A stretch of DNA of 64,000 bases from Halorussus litoreus (GTDB lineage Archaea; Halobacteriota; Halobacteria; Halobacteriales; Haladaptataceae). The notes beneath the pieces are model-generated. The model ran no database searches, was not told where the DNA came from, and was given only the letters and a program-made list of their open reading frames with translations. The stretch's first letter is position 1. Every line of letters starts with the position of its first letter. This document shows positions 26,663 to 35,359 of this stretch, one piece after another. The stretch covers positions 45,528 to 109,527 of the forward strand of contig NZ_KZ859509.1 of assembly GCF_003382685.1 (NCBI RefSeq), read 5' to 3'. Made by a program: the position numbers and the translations under genes.

Positions 26663-27637
26663 TCAAGATAGCGGGTCCGTCTCGGGGACCGACGCCGGAA
26701 GTCCGACGAGTTCCGCGCTCCGATTCCAGAGTCGGGTCCGCAGTTGCTCGTCGGCCGCCTCCGGAGCGGGGGTCGCTCGCTCGCGACGGTCGAAGTACGC
26801 GCCCGAGACGTCGGCTACCTCGGGGTCCCTCGCCAGGTAGACGAGCGCGTCGGCGGCTCCCTCGACCGATTCGAAGGGGCCGACGGGTGCGACGCTGGCG
26901 ACGAGCGCCGCCGCGCCGGTGAACAGCCGCGAGAACCCCGTCGCGTTCCGGACGAGCCCGGTCTGTGGAATCCAGCCCGGATGGACGCAGTTCGCGGTGA
27001 CGCCCGACCCCGCGAGCCGGTCGGCGAGTTCGACCGTGAACAGGACGTTCGCCAGCTTCGAGTCGGCGTACGCGTCCAGTCCGTCGAAGGTCGCGTCCCC
27101 GCCAGCCCCCGTTCCACGAACGACCGCGTCGAGGTCCGACAGCGAGCCGCGCTCGTGGAGGCCGCTCGTCGTGGTGACGACCCGGGCAGGTGCGCTCTCC
27201 GGTCGGTTGTTCGCAGTCTCGCGGAGGAGCGGGACGAGCAGGTTCGTGAGGAGGAACGGCGCGAGGTGGTTGACCGCGAAGGTGAGTTCGACCTCCGCTT
27301 CGGTCGTTCGGTCGGCGCTCGTCTCGGTCGTCGCTCGCTCGCTCCGGGAGGTGCCGGCGTTGTTCACGAGCGCGTCGAGGCGGTCGTGGTCCGCGCGAAC
27401 CGTGCGAGCCAGTTCTCGGACCGCGTCGAGGTCCGCGAAGTCGACGCGGTAGAAGACGCCCGCCGATTCGGGATGGGCACTCCGAACCGCCGACAGCACC
27501 GCCTCGGCGGCCTCGCGGTCCCGGCCGGTGAATAGGACCGTCGCGCCACGCTCGGCGAGTCGCACGGCGGCTTCGCGTCCGATCCCGCTGGTCGCGCCGG
27601 TGACGAGAACGGTCGAGTCTTCGGACGAGTAACTCAC
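26663..27637 (-). CDS. Short-chain dehydrogenase/reductase
   Basis: This 324-residue NAD(P)-dependent oxidoreductase has the cofactor loop TGATSGIGREAA, the NNAG motif (LVNNAGTS) and the catalytic Y-x3-K in DAYADSKLANVLF. The layout resembles retinol-dehydrogenase/WWOX-type SDRs. Start is ATG 27635-27637. The FMN reductase gene precedes it on the same strand with a 3-base gap, so the two are co-transcribed. Substrate unknown. Confidence 0.9.
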   Translation of the reverse strand: MSYSSEDSTVLVTGATSGIGREAAVRLAERGATVLFTGRDREAAEAVLSAVRSAHPESAGVFYRVDFADLDAVRELARTVRADHDRLDALVNNAGTSRSERATTETSADRTTEAEVELTFAVNHLAPFLLTNLLVPLLRETANNRPESAPARVVTTTSGLHERGSLSDLDAVVRGTGAGGDATFDGLDAYADSKLANVLFTVELADRLAGSGVTANCVHPGWIPQTGLVRNATGFSRLFTGAAALVASVAPVGPFESVEGAADALVYLARDPEVADVSGAYFDRRERATPAPEAADEQLRTRLWNRSAELVGLPASVPETDPLS

Positions 27638-27640
27638 GGG

Positions 27641-28237
27641 TCAGTCGTCCGCGTCGGCCTCGCTTTCCTGTCGGTCCACGCCGGCGTCGGGCGCGCTCAC
27701 CTCGGGGTCGATGAAGGCGTACTTCACGGCCTGCTCGCCCAGTTTCCGGACGCGCTCGCCGATGTCGTCGTCGACGATCTCGCCGTTCTCGATCTTGTCC
27801 CGGGCGTTCCGGATGCCGACCTGATGGGGCAACACCCACGCGTGGACTCCGCGGGCGGTGATGCGCATGTGGTCGAGCGTGCTCGCGAAGCTCCCGCCGC
27901 CCGCGCTCGCCAGCAGGCCGACCGTGGTGTCCTCGTACTCGTCGAAGCCGGCGTAGTCGTGGACGTTCCGGAACGCCGCCGAGTACGAGCCGTGGTAGAC
28001 CGGACTCCCCCAGAGGACCACGTCGGCTTCGCGGATCTTGCGCTTGAGTTCGGTCGCGGCCGGCGGTTCGTCCTCGTCTGGGTCGAAGACCGGCAAGTCG
28101 TATTCGCGCACGTCGAGCAGTTCGGTCTCGGCGCCGCGCGCGGCCGCGGCGTCGAGTGCGTGCCCGAGCGCGATCCGGGTGTAGCTCGCGTCTCGCATGC
28201 TCCCCGAGAGCGCGACGACGATTGGCGTGTCGTTCAT
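27641..28237 (-). CDS. NADPH-dependent FMN reductase family protein
   Basis: This 198-residue flavodoxin-fold protein has an FMN phosphate loop (SGSMRDASYTRIAL) and the second flavin loop WGSPVYHGSYSAAFRN. It would reduce FMN, quinones or azo compounds using NAD(P)H. The ATG at 28235-28237 (MNDTPIVVALSGS) is used; the upstream extension is not conserved. It is the first gene of a two-gene unit with the SDR. Confidence 0.9.
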   Translation of the reverse strand: MNDTPIVVALSGSMRDASYTRIALGHALDAAAARGAETELLDVREYDLPVFDPDEDEPPAATELKRKIREADVVLWGSPVYHGSYSAAFRNVHDYAGFDEYEDTTVGLLASAGGGSFASTLDHMRITARGVHAWVLPHQVGIRNARDKIENGEIVDDDIGERVRKLGEQAVKYAFIDPEVSAPDAGVDRQESEADADD

Positions 28238-28464
28238 TGGTTCGACGTAGTGTACTGAAAGGCATAACAGTTTCCGGAATTCGGCTTCTGTAAAAATTCT
28301 GAATTGAGCGGTCAGGGGCCTCAGCGCGGGGATAAAATCGACCACCAGCAAATCGCGACTTCAGCCGAAAACGATGTGAGGAGATTACAGCAGAGTTTAC
28401 CAGTCCCAACAGTACACTGCGAAATCGGAAGAAGAACTGAGATGGTAGATAGTTCCCGTCGGAC

Positions 28465-28489
28465 GGCACTGTCTAGGTTACCGCCTCGG
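28465..28489. repeat. Left direct repeat flanking the copper-ATPase pair
   Basis: GGCACTGTCTAGGTT followed by ACCGCCTCGG; it matches 31953-31977 at 23 of 25 positions in the same orientation. Confidence 0.8.
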
Positions 28490-28506
28490 GGTCAAGCCCC
28501 CGAGGC
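28482..28506. other. Hairpin inside the cassette edge
   Basis: GCCTCGGGGTC-AA-GCCCCCGAGGC forms an 11-bp stem with one G-T pair and almost no loop. Similar GC-rich hairpins occur near ends of IS200/IS605-type elements in haloarchaea, but no tnpA or tnpB gene is present here. Confidence 0.55.
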
Positions 28507-28602
28507 TTCCCGTGGATTAGTAGACTGTAGTAGAAACGTAGCAGGAGTGGTACGACGATGCGTGTATTCGAGCGTACAGTCCGAGTGTGCTGGAGAGACG
28601 AG

Positions 28603-31011
28603 CTACTCAGTGCGTTCGCTAGAGTCGGACGCAACTGAATGGCTTCCGTTCGTCGGCAGGAGTCGACGCTTCGAGTTAAATACGACGATGAGACTACTGA
28701 TCGCCATCATAACGGCGGCGATCAGCGGCGTGATCACGCCGGCCATTGCCAATGGAAGCGCGATTGCGTTGTAGCCCGCCGCCCAGACGAGATTCTGTTT
28801 GATTCGGCCTCGAGTTTCACTCGCCAACTCGAAGATCTCTGGAACGGCGTCCAGACGGTCGTCCAGCACGACCGCGTCGGCCGCCTCAATCGCGAGATCG
28901 GTGCCGCTTGAAACCGCGATCCCGAGGTCCGCGCTCGCAAGTGCGGGTGCGTCGTTCGTGCCATCGCCAATCATTGTCGTCGTCCCGCGCTCGCGGAGTC
29001 CCTGGATAATCATTTCCTTCGACTCGGGGCGCACGCCTGCGAATACGTGATCGATCGCTGGATGGTTCGCAAACGTCTCGGTCATCCGCTCGTCGTCGCC
29101 AGTCAGCACGACGATGTCCCGGTTCGCGTCCGCGAGCTCGGAAACTACGTGTTCCCAGTTCTTCCGCGGCGTATCTCGGACCGTGATGATCCCTTGGACG
29201 GCGCCTTCCCAGGCAACCGCCGTAGGATGAGTGCCCGACTCGTAGGCGTCCGTGACGGCTGCCTCGATCTCGGCCGGAACCGTCCACTCGTCAGCATCGA
29301 AGGAGTCCGGATGGCCGATAACCACACGGGTATCGTCGACGAGCGCCGACACGGTACGGTCGGCACGCTCGAAGCTCGACACCGAGCGTGTGGTCGGCGG
29401 GGCGGCATCGTCGATCGCAGCGGCGATGGGGTGGCTTGACCGGCGTTCGACGGCGGCCGCCATCGCAAGCACTTCGTCGGCATCGTCGCCAACGACGTCC
29501 ACAAGCTCCATCGCCCCTGTGGTGAGCGTCCCAGTCTTGTCGAACACGACGACCGAGGAATCGTCGATCCGTTCGAGCACGGTCTCGTTGAGAACGAGCA
29601 TCCGATTGTCGGTGGCATCGCGGGTGGCCGCCGCGAGGGCAAGCGGAGTAGCGATTCCGAGCGAGCACGGACACGAGACCACTAACACGGAGACACCGGC
29701 CATTATAGCTGTTCTCGGGTCGTTTCCAAGGACGAACCAGCCAGTGGCAGTCAGCGCGGCGAGTCCAAGCACGAGCGGGACGAACAGCACCGCAAACTGG
29801 TTGACGAGTTGCTGGACGCCCGTCGCAGAACTCTTGACGTTCCAGAGGAGTTCGACGAGGCGATCCATCGTGCTGGTCGTATCCGGCCCAACCTCGACGA
29901 CGACCGCATTGTCAGTGAGGATCGACCCGCCGAGTACGTCGTCCCCAATGGATTTTCGCTGCGGGAGAGATTCACCCGTGATGAGTGCCTCGTCGATCGC
30001 GGCCGTCCCGTCGACGATCTGGCCGTCGACCGGGATCCGTTCGCCAGGTTTGACCAACAGCCGGTCGCCGGGCTCACACTCTGCAATCTCGATGGTTTCG
30101 GTGGCCTCGCTGTCAGCGTCGAGTCGGCGAGCCTCATCGACGCGTGAATCAGTGAGGTCAGCGCGATTGCCGAGCGCAGCTTGTTTGACCCGTGACTCGA
30201 GATGGTTGCCGATAGTGACGATCGCGAGCACCATCACTGCGACGTCGAAGTACGGGTCGCGTCCGCCCGTGAGATAGGTCGCCAGCGAGTAAAGATACGC
30301 TGCGAGCACCGCAATGGCGATCAACACGTCCATGTTCGGGCGCCCGACTTTCAGGCTCACGTAGGCCCCGCGGAAGATCGGGTAGCCAAGCCCGATAAGG
30401 ATGAGCGTACTCCAGACCGCTAACGGCCCGAATACCATCGCTTCGACAGTACTCCCGTAGAGAAAGCTCTCGGGATAGATGCCGAGATACACCGGATAGA
30501 TGAACAGCACGTAGAGAATCAATACGGGCATCATCAGTACCGCCGCGAGTACCGCACGGTATTTGCCGAACTCGACACGCGAGCGCAACGAGTCGTTTTC
30601 TTCGTCGGGACCGTGGGCTTGATAGCCCAGTCGACTTAGTGCCCCAGCGATCTCGTTGCGATCGATGTGGTCAGGATCGTACACCACCTGCGCCATTTCA
30701 GTCGCGTAGCTCGCACGCGCCTCGTGAACGCCCTCCTCTTCCTCGGCAAGGAGTTCGATGAATCCTTCGCAAGTCTGGCAGTGCATTCCGTCGATCGAGA
30801 GGTAGGCCGTTTCGGCATCCTCGGGAACATCGGGTTGGGAATCCTCGGCCGCGACGCGGTCGCGGACGGCCGCAATCGAGAGGTCGGTATCCTCACCGTC
30901 GTCGACTAGGCGTGCGACCTCTAGACAGCCCCGACAGCAGAACTCGCCGTCGATGGCCTCGCCAATAATCGGATCTTCGACGGGGAGGTCACAGAGTGTG
31001 CAGGTGGACAT
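28603..31011 (-). CDS. Heavy-metal (copper) translocating P1B-type ATPase, FixI/CopA2-like
   Basis: This is an 802-residue membrane pump. The N-terminus has a cysteine cluster (CTLC at 4-7 and CCRGC at 25-29) as in FixI/CcoI proteins, then one metal-binding domain with GMHCQTC (C78, C81). The membrane CPC motif is VVSCPCSLGIATP; the phosphorylation loop is DKTGTLT; SSHPIAAA is the HP motif; GDGTNDAPAL closes the P domain. FixI-type pumps deliver copper outward for heme-copper oxidase assembly, which fits the adjacent TauE/UreH-like gene. ATG 31009-31011 is used. Codon use and GC are lower than in flanking genes. Confidence 0.9.
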   Translation of the reverse strand: MSTCTLCDLPVEDPIIGEAIDGEFCCRGCLEVARLVDDGEDTDLSIAAVRDRVAAEDSQPDVPEDAETAYLSIDGMHCQTCEGFIELLAEEEEGVHEARASYATEMAQVVYDPDHIDRNEIAGALSRLGYQAHGPDEENDSLRSRVEFGKYRAVLAAVLMMPVLILYVLFIYPVYLGIYPESFLYGSTVEAMVFGPLAVWSTLILIGLGYPIFRGAYVSLKVGRPNMDVLIAIAVLAAYLYSLATYLTGGRDPYFDVAVMVLAIVTIGNHLESRVKQAALGNRADLTDSRVDEARRLDADSEATETIEIAECEPGDRLLVKPGERIPVDGQIVDGTAAIDEALITGESLPQRKSIGDDVLGGSILTDNAVVVEVGPDTTSTMDRLVELLWNVKSSATGVQQLVNQFAVLFVPLVLGLAALTATGWFVLGNDPRTAIMAGVSVLVVSCPCSLGIATPLALAAATRDATDNRMLVLNETVLERIDDSSVVVFDKTGTLTTGAMELVDVVGDDADEVLAMAAAVERRSSHPIAAAIDDAAPPTTRSVSSFERADRTVSALVDDTRVVIGHPDSFDADEWTVPAEIEAAVTDAYESGTHPTAVAWEGAVQGIITVRDTPRKNWEHVVSELADANRDIVVLTGDDERMTETFANHPAIDHVFAGVRPESKEMIIQGLRERGTTTMIGDGTNDAPALASADLGIAVSSGTDLAIEAADAVVLDDRLDAVPEIFELASETRGRIKQNLVWAAGYNAIALPLAMAGVITPLIAAVMMAISSLIVVFNSKRRLLPTNGSHSVASDSSERTE

Positions 31012-31012
31012 A

Positions 31013-31864
31013 CTACGCAATCGCCTCCGATTCGGCGATTGGCTGATAGTAGGGGATGTCAGGCAACGGGAGCATGACGCCAAACCGCATGAGTCCCATC
31101 GCTAACAGGACGTATCCGAGTCCAATGAACAACACGCCGAGTCCATAGTGGACCACCTGTCGCTGGCGGGCACTCACTGACTGGATCACGGTTCCGTAGA
31201 GAAACACGCTGGGGATCGTCCCCAACCCGAGCGCGCCGAGCGAGAGGAGGCCATAGACGGGTGATCCCTGAGCGAACGCGTATAGGAATGCGGGATAGAG
31301 AAGCATACACGGCAACAACCCATGAAGCGCGCCGAGGCCGACGATGCCGATGCCGTTGACCCAGCGGTCGATCCGCGTCGAGATGACTGTATAGGTTCGC
31401 GCGAATATGGATCCAATGCCACTACCAGCTATAATACCTTCAACAGCGCCTTGTTGGTAGCCGGCTACCCGGGTGAACCCCATGATAAGAATTGCCGCAC
31501 CGACACATATGCCGACGGCACCCTGCACTGGCTTGAGTAGCCCGGCGAGCCCGATCGTCCCGTAGAGCAGCGCGCCGGCAGTCCCGAAGACGCATCCGAT
31601 GAGGGCGTAACTCATCGTCCGGCCGAGGTTGAACAGCGCGTGCTGACGGACTTCGTAGAAGGTGAGTGCGCCCGACCATCGGTCTCTGGTTTCCATGCGC
31701 TCGGCGTAGGTTGCAACGAGCGGGCCGCACATTCCAATACAGTGTGCACCTCCGAAGAGGCCAATCAGAAAAAACACCACCAGTCCGTAGCCGCTTGTGA
31801 CGCTAACCTCACCCAGTTGTACTAGAACTGCCGAAATCATACTCGGGGACGGCGGAGCTAGCAT
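31013..31864 (-). CDS. Sulfite exporter TauE/UreH-like membrane protein
   Basis: This 283-residue protein has about six transmembrane helices. The first helix carries GGAHCIGMCGPLVA and a later one GLLPCMLLYPAFLYA, the paired cysteine motifs of the DsbD/UreH-like subgroup usually found beside ccoI/fixI. Together with the following P-type ATPase (1 base away) it probably serves copper handling for terminal oxidase assembly rather than sulfite export. ATG 31862-31864 is given; an ATG eight codons inside (31840) is an alternative. Confidence 0.8.
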   Translation of the reverse strand: MLAPPSPSMISAVLVQLGEVSVTSGYGLVVFFLIGLFGGAHCIGMCGPLVATYAERMETRDRWSGALTFYEVRQHALFNLGRTMSYALIGCVFGTAGALLYGTIGLAGLLKPVQGAVGICVGAAILIMGFTRVAGYQQGAVEGIIAGSGIGSIFARTYTVISTRIDRWVNGIGIVGLGALHGLLPCMLLYPAFLYAFAQGSPVYGLLSLGALGLGTIPSVFLYGTVIQSVSARQRQVVHYGLGVLFIGLGYVLLAMGLMRFGVMLPLPDIPYYQPIAESEAIA

Positions 31865-32119
31865 AGATTAGAGTGTACCAATCGTTGTGTGTAGTGGGTT
31901 TCGGTTCAGGCCGTGACTTCGAGTATCACTAATTCGAATCAATACAACGGTAGGCACTGTCTAGGTTTCCTCCTCGGCTGACGTGCGTTCGTCGAGTGCG
32001 TGGTGTAGTCGCTGGAAACTATCGTACTGGACGAACGACGTAAGCCACTGGCGGCCGCTCCGCCGACTGCCACCGTACCACACGGTGGTTTTTTCGGGAC
32101 AGCGACAGAGAGTCACCCC
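31865..32119. other. Promoter region of the copper cassette and its right edge
   Basis: It holds the upstream region of the TauE-like gene, with a small palindrome ATTCGAAT near 31932, and the right direct repeat at 31953-31977. On the minus strand an open frame with protein-like sequence (RQWLTSFVQYDSFQRLHH) ends at a stop inside the repeat, so a truncated gene may lie here. It was not identified. Confidence 0.45.
31953..31977. repeat. Right direct repeat flanking the copper-ATPase pair
   Basis: GGCACTGTCTAGGTT followed by TCCTCCTCGG; two mismatches to the left copy at 28465-28489. The 3.5 kb between the copies contain exactly the P-type ATPase and TauE-like genes. Confidence 0.8.
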
Positions 32120-33577
32120 ATGGAAACGCCGATCTCGTTCGGAACCGACGGCTGGCGAGCGACGCTGGACGAGTTCACCGCACCCCGCGTCCGGATGGTC
32201 GGACAGGCGGTCGCCGACTACCTCCGGGAGGTCGAGGACCGCGACGGGGGCGAGCGAACTGATAGTTCGCGAGCGTCGCCGGACAGCGGATCCGGCGGAA
32301 GGACGGTCGCGGTGGGCTACGACGCCCGCGAGACCTCGCGCGGGTTCGCCGAGGAACTCTGCCGCGTGCTGGCCGCCAACGGCTTCGACGCGCTGATTCC
32401 GCCCCGCGACTGCCCCACGCCGCTGGCGGTCTGGACGGTCGCCGACCGCGACTTGGCCGGGGCACTCGTCGTGTCGGCCAGCCACAACCCGCCGAACTAC
32501 AACGGCGTGAAGTTCTTCCCCCACGACGCCGCGCCCGCCCTGCCGGAGGTCACCGACGAGATCATGGCCCGCATCGCGGAGCCGCGCGCGCTCCCGGAAG
32601 ACGAGCAGGGGAGCATCCGCGAGGAGGACCTGCTCGAACCGTACGCCGAACACCTGTTCGACCTCCTCGACCTCGACGCCGAGGACTCCGACGGCTCGGA
32701 CCTCGACGGCCTCCGCGTCGTCTGCGACGCGATGCACGGCTCGGGACGGGGGTTCACCGACGAGCTCCTCGAACGCGCCGGAGCCGAAGTCGAGCGCCTG
32801 CGGTGCGAGCAGGACGCCGAGTTCGGCGGCACCAACCCCGAGCCGAGCGCGGAGAACCTGCAAGGACTGGTCGAGGCGGTCCGTGAGGGCGACGCCGACC
32901 TCGGGATCGCCAACGACGGCGACGCCGACCGCATCGCGCTGGTCACGCCAGAGCGCGGGTTCCTGGACGAGAACCTCTTCTTCGCGGCGACGTACGACTA
33001 CCTGCTCGAAGACGACGCCGGGCCCGCGGTCCGGACCGTCTCGACCACGTTCCTCGTCGACCGCGTCGCGGAGGCCCACGGCGAGGAGGTCGTCGAGACC
33101 GCGGTCGGCTACAAGTGGGTCGCCGAGGCGATGGGCGAACACGACGCCCTCATCGGTGGCGAGGAGTCCGGCGGCTTCTCGATACGGGGCCACAACCGCG
33201 AGAAGGACGGCGTGCTGATGGCGCTGCTCGCCGGTGCAGTCGAGAGCGAGCGCTCGTTCGACGACCGGGTCGACGCCCTGCTCGACGAGTTCGGCGAGAT
33301 CCATCAGGACAAGGTGAGCGTCGACTGTCCGGACGACGAGAAAGAGCGCGTGCTGGCCGACCTCGAAGCCGAGCTTCCCGAGCAGGTGGCGGGCGAGCGC
33401 GTGGACCGTGTCAACGACACCGACGGGTTCAAGATCCTGCTCGAAGACGGCTCGTGGCTCCTCGTGCGCCCGAGCGGCACCGAGCCGAAGATGCGGGTGT
33501 ACGCCGAGGCCGCGAGCGAAGAGCGCGTCGCGGCGCTGCTCGATGCGGGGCGAGACTTGGTGGAGCCGCTGGTCTGA
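32120..33577 (+). CDS. Phosphoglucomutase/phosphomannomutase family protein
   Basis: This 485-residue alpha-D-phosphohexomutase has all four family signatures: VVSASHNPPNYNGVKF (phosphoserine), ANDGDADRIAL (Mg binding), GGEESGGFSIRGH (sugar binding) and LVRPSGTEPKMRVY (phosphate binding). A short acidic and serine-rich insertion lies at residues 43-60. It would supply sugar phosphates for glycan or nucleotide-sugar synthesis; glucose, mannose or glucosamine specificity cannot be told. Start is ATG 32120. Confidence 0.93.
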   Translation: METPISFGTDGWRATLDEFTAPRVRMVGQAVADYLREVEDRDGGERTDSSRASPDSGSGGRTVAVGYDARETSRGFAEELCRVLAANGFDALIPPRDCPTPLAVWTVADRDLAGALVVSASHNPPNYNGVKFFPHDAAPALPEVTDEIMARIAEPRALPEDEQGSIREEDLLEPYAEHLFDLLDLDAEDSDGSDLDGLRVVCDAMHGSGRGFTDELLERAGAEVERLRCEQDAEFGGTNPEPSAENLQGLVEAVREGDADLGIANDGDADRIALVTPERGFLDENLFFAATYDYLLEDDAGPAVRTVSTTFLVDRVAEAHGEEVVETAVGYKWVAEAMGEHDALIGGEESGGFSIRGHNREKDGVLMALLAGAVESERSFDDRVDALLDEFGEIHQDKVSVDCPDDEKERVLADLEAELPEQVAGERVDRVNDTDGFKILLEDGSWLLVRPSGTEPKMRVYAEAASEERVAALLDAGRDLVEPLV

Positions 33578-33690
33578 GTTTCACCGCCCAAAACCAGTGG
33601 TCGAGCCACGCTTCGTTGCTGATGCTACGCAACCTTAGAAAATACAGGTGAGCTACGGTACCGACCGGAAACAGAAGAAAGGACTACAGA

Positions 33691-33798
33691 TTATCGGTTG
33701 AACACGCGTGATAGCAGGGCCGACCAGTCCGGACGGTTGGTTCGGACGCGGCCTTCGGAATCTTTGATATCTTCCCGATGACGTTCGGCCTCGGTCAT
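33691..33798 (-). CDS. Predicted 35-residue protein
   Basis: ATG 33796-33798 opens MTEAERHREDIKDSEGRVR and the frame ends at TAA 33691 after SALLSRVFNR. A TATA-like ATATAAATG lies about 26-30 bases before the ATG, which fits a leaderless transcript. The composition is haloarchaeal. No family recognised. Confidence 0.5.
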   Translation of the reverse strand: MTEAERHREDIKDSEGRVRTNRPDWSALLSRVFNR

Positions 33799-33821
33799 AC
33801 GTCTAGGTAAGGGAGTATCTC

Positions 33822-33830
33822 ATTTATATG
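33822..33830 (-). promoter_or_regulatory. TATA-like box of the 35-residue protein gene
   Basis: On the minus strand CATATAAATGAG is 25-32 bases upstream of the ATG at 33798. Confidence 0.45.
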
Positions 33831-33873
33831 TTCGGATGACGCCGACGAGAGATTAAGCGGTCTGTCTGCATGC

Positions 33874-34488
33874 TCACGACTTGAGGACAATGACCGCGAG
33901 ACAAGCGAGAACGCCGACCGTACAACCAGCAATAAACGAGGCTACGATCATCGCATGGAAATCGAAGGAACGGTTGTTAATATATGCCAAACCACTAGCA
34001 ATGACAGAAACGACAGATGCAGCTAACAACGCCTGAGAAATAGACAGGAACGCCTTATCTTTATTCAATCTTCTGTCATTACGGGCGATGTACTGAGGGT
34101 ACGTTTGAACGAAAGCCGCTAGCATGTCTTTTCGTCCGAACGTTGCCTGTTTGGTGATATCGTCGACGGCAATCTCGGTTTCGAGTTTCGTATGATAGAT
34201 TGTCGCAAAAGCTGCTAAAATGCTCAGAACACCGAACAGGAGCCCAGCATAGGTAAGCGGATTATCGACTGTCCCGAGAGCCACGTCGTTATTTTCCCGA
34301 GAGATGTAGTAGGCGATTGCAGCAGCAACTCCAGAAAACGTAAAAGACGCACGGAGGAGCGACATCGCTTTCTTGTCGATGTGTTCTGCTTCCTCCATCT
34401 GTCCCGTGAGGGTTTCGTTCAGTTTTTCGTGAGTCAGACGGAGGGAATATAAAGAGGAATCCGCCGTCAATTGTTCGTCATCGCTCAC
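33874..34488 (-). CDS. Four-helix membrane protein resembling Pycsar-type effectors
   Basis: This 204-residue protein has a long soluble helix (about 15-38), then transmembrane segments at about 45-62, 80-99, 150-168 and 180-202. The stretch EHIDKKAMSLLRASFTF before the first membrane helix resembles the D-x-KA-x2-LL signature of the PycTM/DUF5706 domain, the membrane effector of Pycsar and related anti-phage systems. No nucleotide cyclase is nearby. The gene is much AT-richer than its surroundings, consistent with transfer. The assignment is by pattern only. Confidence 0.55.
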   Translation of the reverse strand: MSDDEQLTADSSLYSLRLTHEKLNETLTGQMEEAEHIDKKAMSLLRASFTFSGVAAAIAYYISRENNDVALGTVDNPLTYAGLLFGVLSILAAFATIYHTKLETEIAVDDITKQATFGRKDMLAAFVQTYPQYIARNDRRLNKDKAFLSISQALLAASVVSVIASGLAYINNRSFDFHAMIVASFIAGCTVGVLACLAVIVLKS

Positions 34489-34553
34489 AATTTATCCGAA
34501 CGGAAGGGGAGAGAACATAAAGGACTTCATATTTCATATTCCAGAGTAAACGT

Positions 34554-34754
34554 CTATTCTGAACGGCCGAAATCGAGCATCCCGTTCGGCTTCGCGTAGT
34601 AGACGTACGCCAGCCCCAGTCCGAGCGCGACCGTCAGCAGTCCCAGCACGTCGCCCACGTCGGCCGTAATCCCGTCGGCGACCGTGACGTACGCCATCAC
34701 GCCCGCGAACGCAACCCAGACCGCCGCGAGGCGTCGCCGGTGCGTCTCGTTCAT
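34554..34754 (-). CDS. Small two-helix membrane protein
   Basis: This 66-residue protein starts MNETHRRRLAAVWVAFAG with two hydrophobic helices (about residues 8-24 and 34-52) and a polar tail ending PNGMLDFGRSE. ATG at 34752-34754. No family function known. Confidence 0.7.
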   Translation of the reverse strand: MNETHRRRLAAVWVAFAGVMAYVTVADGITADVGDVLGLLTVALGLGLAYVYYAKPNGMLDFGRSE

Positions 34755-34828
34755 GCTCGCGCGTTCGTACGCGAGGGGATTACGCTTTGGCTTCGGCGTT
34801 CACACTTCGGCTTCGCCGCTCGGCCCAG

Positions 34829-35359
34829 CTACGCCGAATGAGACCGGTAGCAGCCTCGAAGTCGGTCGTTCCGTCCCTCGACCGCTTCGATCTCGAACCC
34901 CAGCGACTCGTAGAACGGTCGCACGCCGGGGTCGAACTCGGCGGTCAGCCGGTCGTGGCGCTCGGCGGCGGTTCGGACCAGCGCAGAGCCGATGCCCCGT
35001 CCGCGTCGGGCGTGACGGACCGCGATGGCGTCGACGTGCGCGTCGGCGCGCACGTCGACGCCATCGCGGTCGTGGTCGCGGTTGCGGTCCCCGTCGGTGC
35101 TGTTGCGGTCCCCGTCATTGCTATTGCGGTCCCGGTCGTCGTCGCTATCACAGTCCCGGTCGCGGGGGACGAGCACGAGCGCGCCGAGAACACTGCCTGT
35201 TTCCCCGTTGGCGGTCAGCACGTCCCCGGCCGCGAGTCGCTCCCGGAGGTCCTCGCGTACGTCGAGCATCGCGGCGTCGAGCACGCGGCGCACGTCGAGA
35301 CGGTCGTCGGGCGTCGCTTCGCAGACGGTGACGCCCGCCGCTTCGCGGTCCCGGGTCAT
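34829..35359 (-). CDS. GNAT family N-acetyltransferase with a low-complexity insertion
   Basis: This 176-residue protein has the acetyl-CoA loop AVRHARRGRGIGSALV (motif A, about residues 115-130) and a C-terminal FYESLGFEIEAVEG. Between strand 4 (GALVLVPRD) and motif A lies a 40-residue insertion of repeated D-R-D-x-N-S/D units, encoded by tandem CGGTCCCCGT-type repeats. The insertion is not part of the fold and probably loops out. The ATG overlaps the stop codon of the upstream SAMP2-peroxiredoxin gene (ATGA), so the two are translationally coupled. Substrate unknown. Confidence 0.8.
   Translation of the reverse strand: MTRDREAAGVTVCEATPDDRLDVRRVLDAAMLDVREDLRERLAAGDVLTANGETGSVLGALVLVPRDRDCDSDDDRDRNSNDGDRNSTDGDRNRDHDRDGVDVRADAHVDAIAVRHARRGRGIGSALVRTAAERHDRLTAEFDPGVRPFYESLGFEIEAVEGRNDRLRGCYRSHSA

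Larger units (their letters stand above)
28238..28602. other. Intergenic region at the left edge of the copper-ATPase cassette
   Basis: There is no intact gene. It contains the left 25-bp direct repeat (28465-28489) and next to it a hairpin. On the minus strand 28330-28469 is open and reads like part of a protein (PSQFFFRFRSVLLG), possibly a gene remnant at the insertion edge, but it was not identified. Confidence 0.45.

Noticed and set aside
28465..31977. Complete IS200/IS605 or other insertion sequence
   Set aside because: No transposase or TnpB gene lies between or beside the direct repeats; only a hairpin at one edge resembles such ends.
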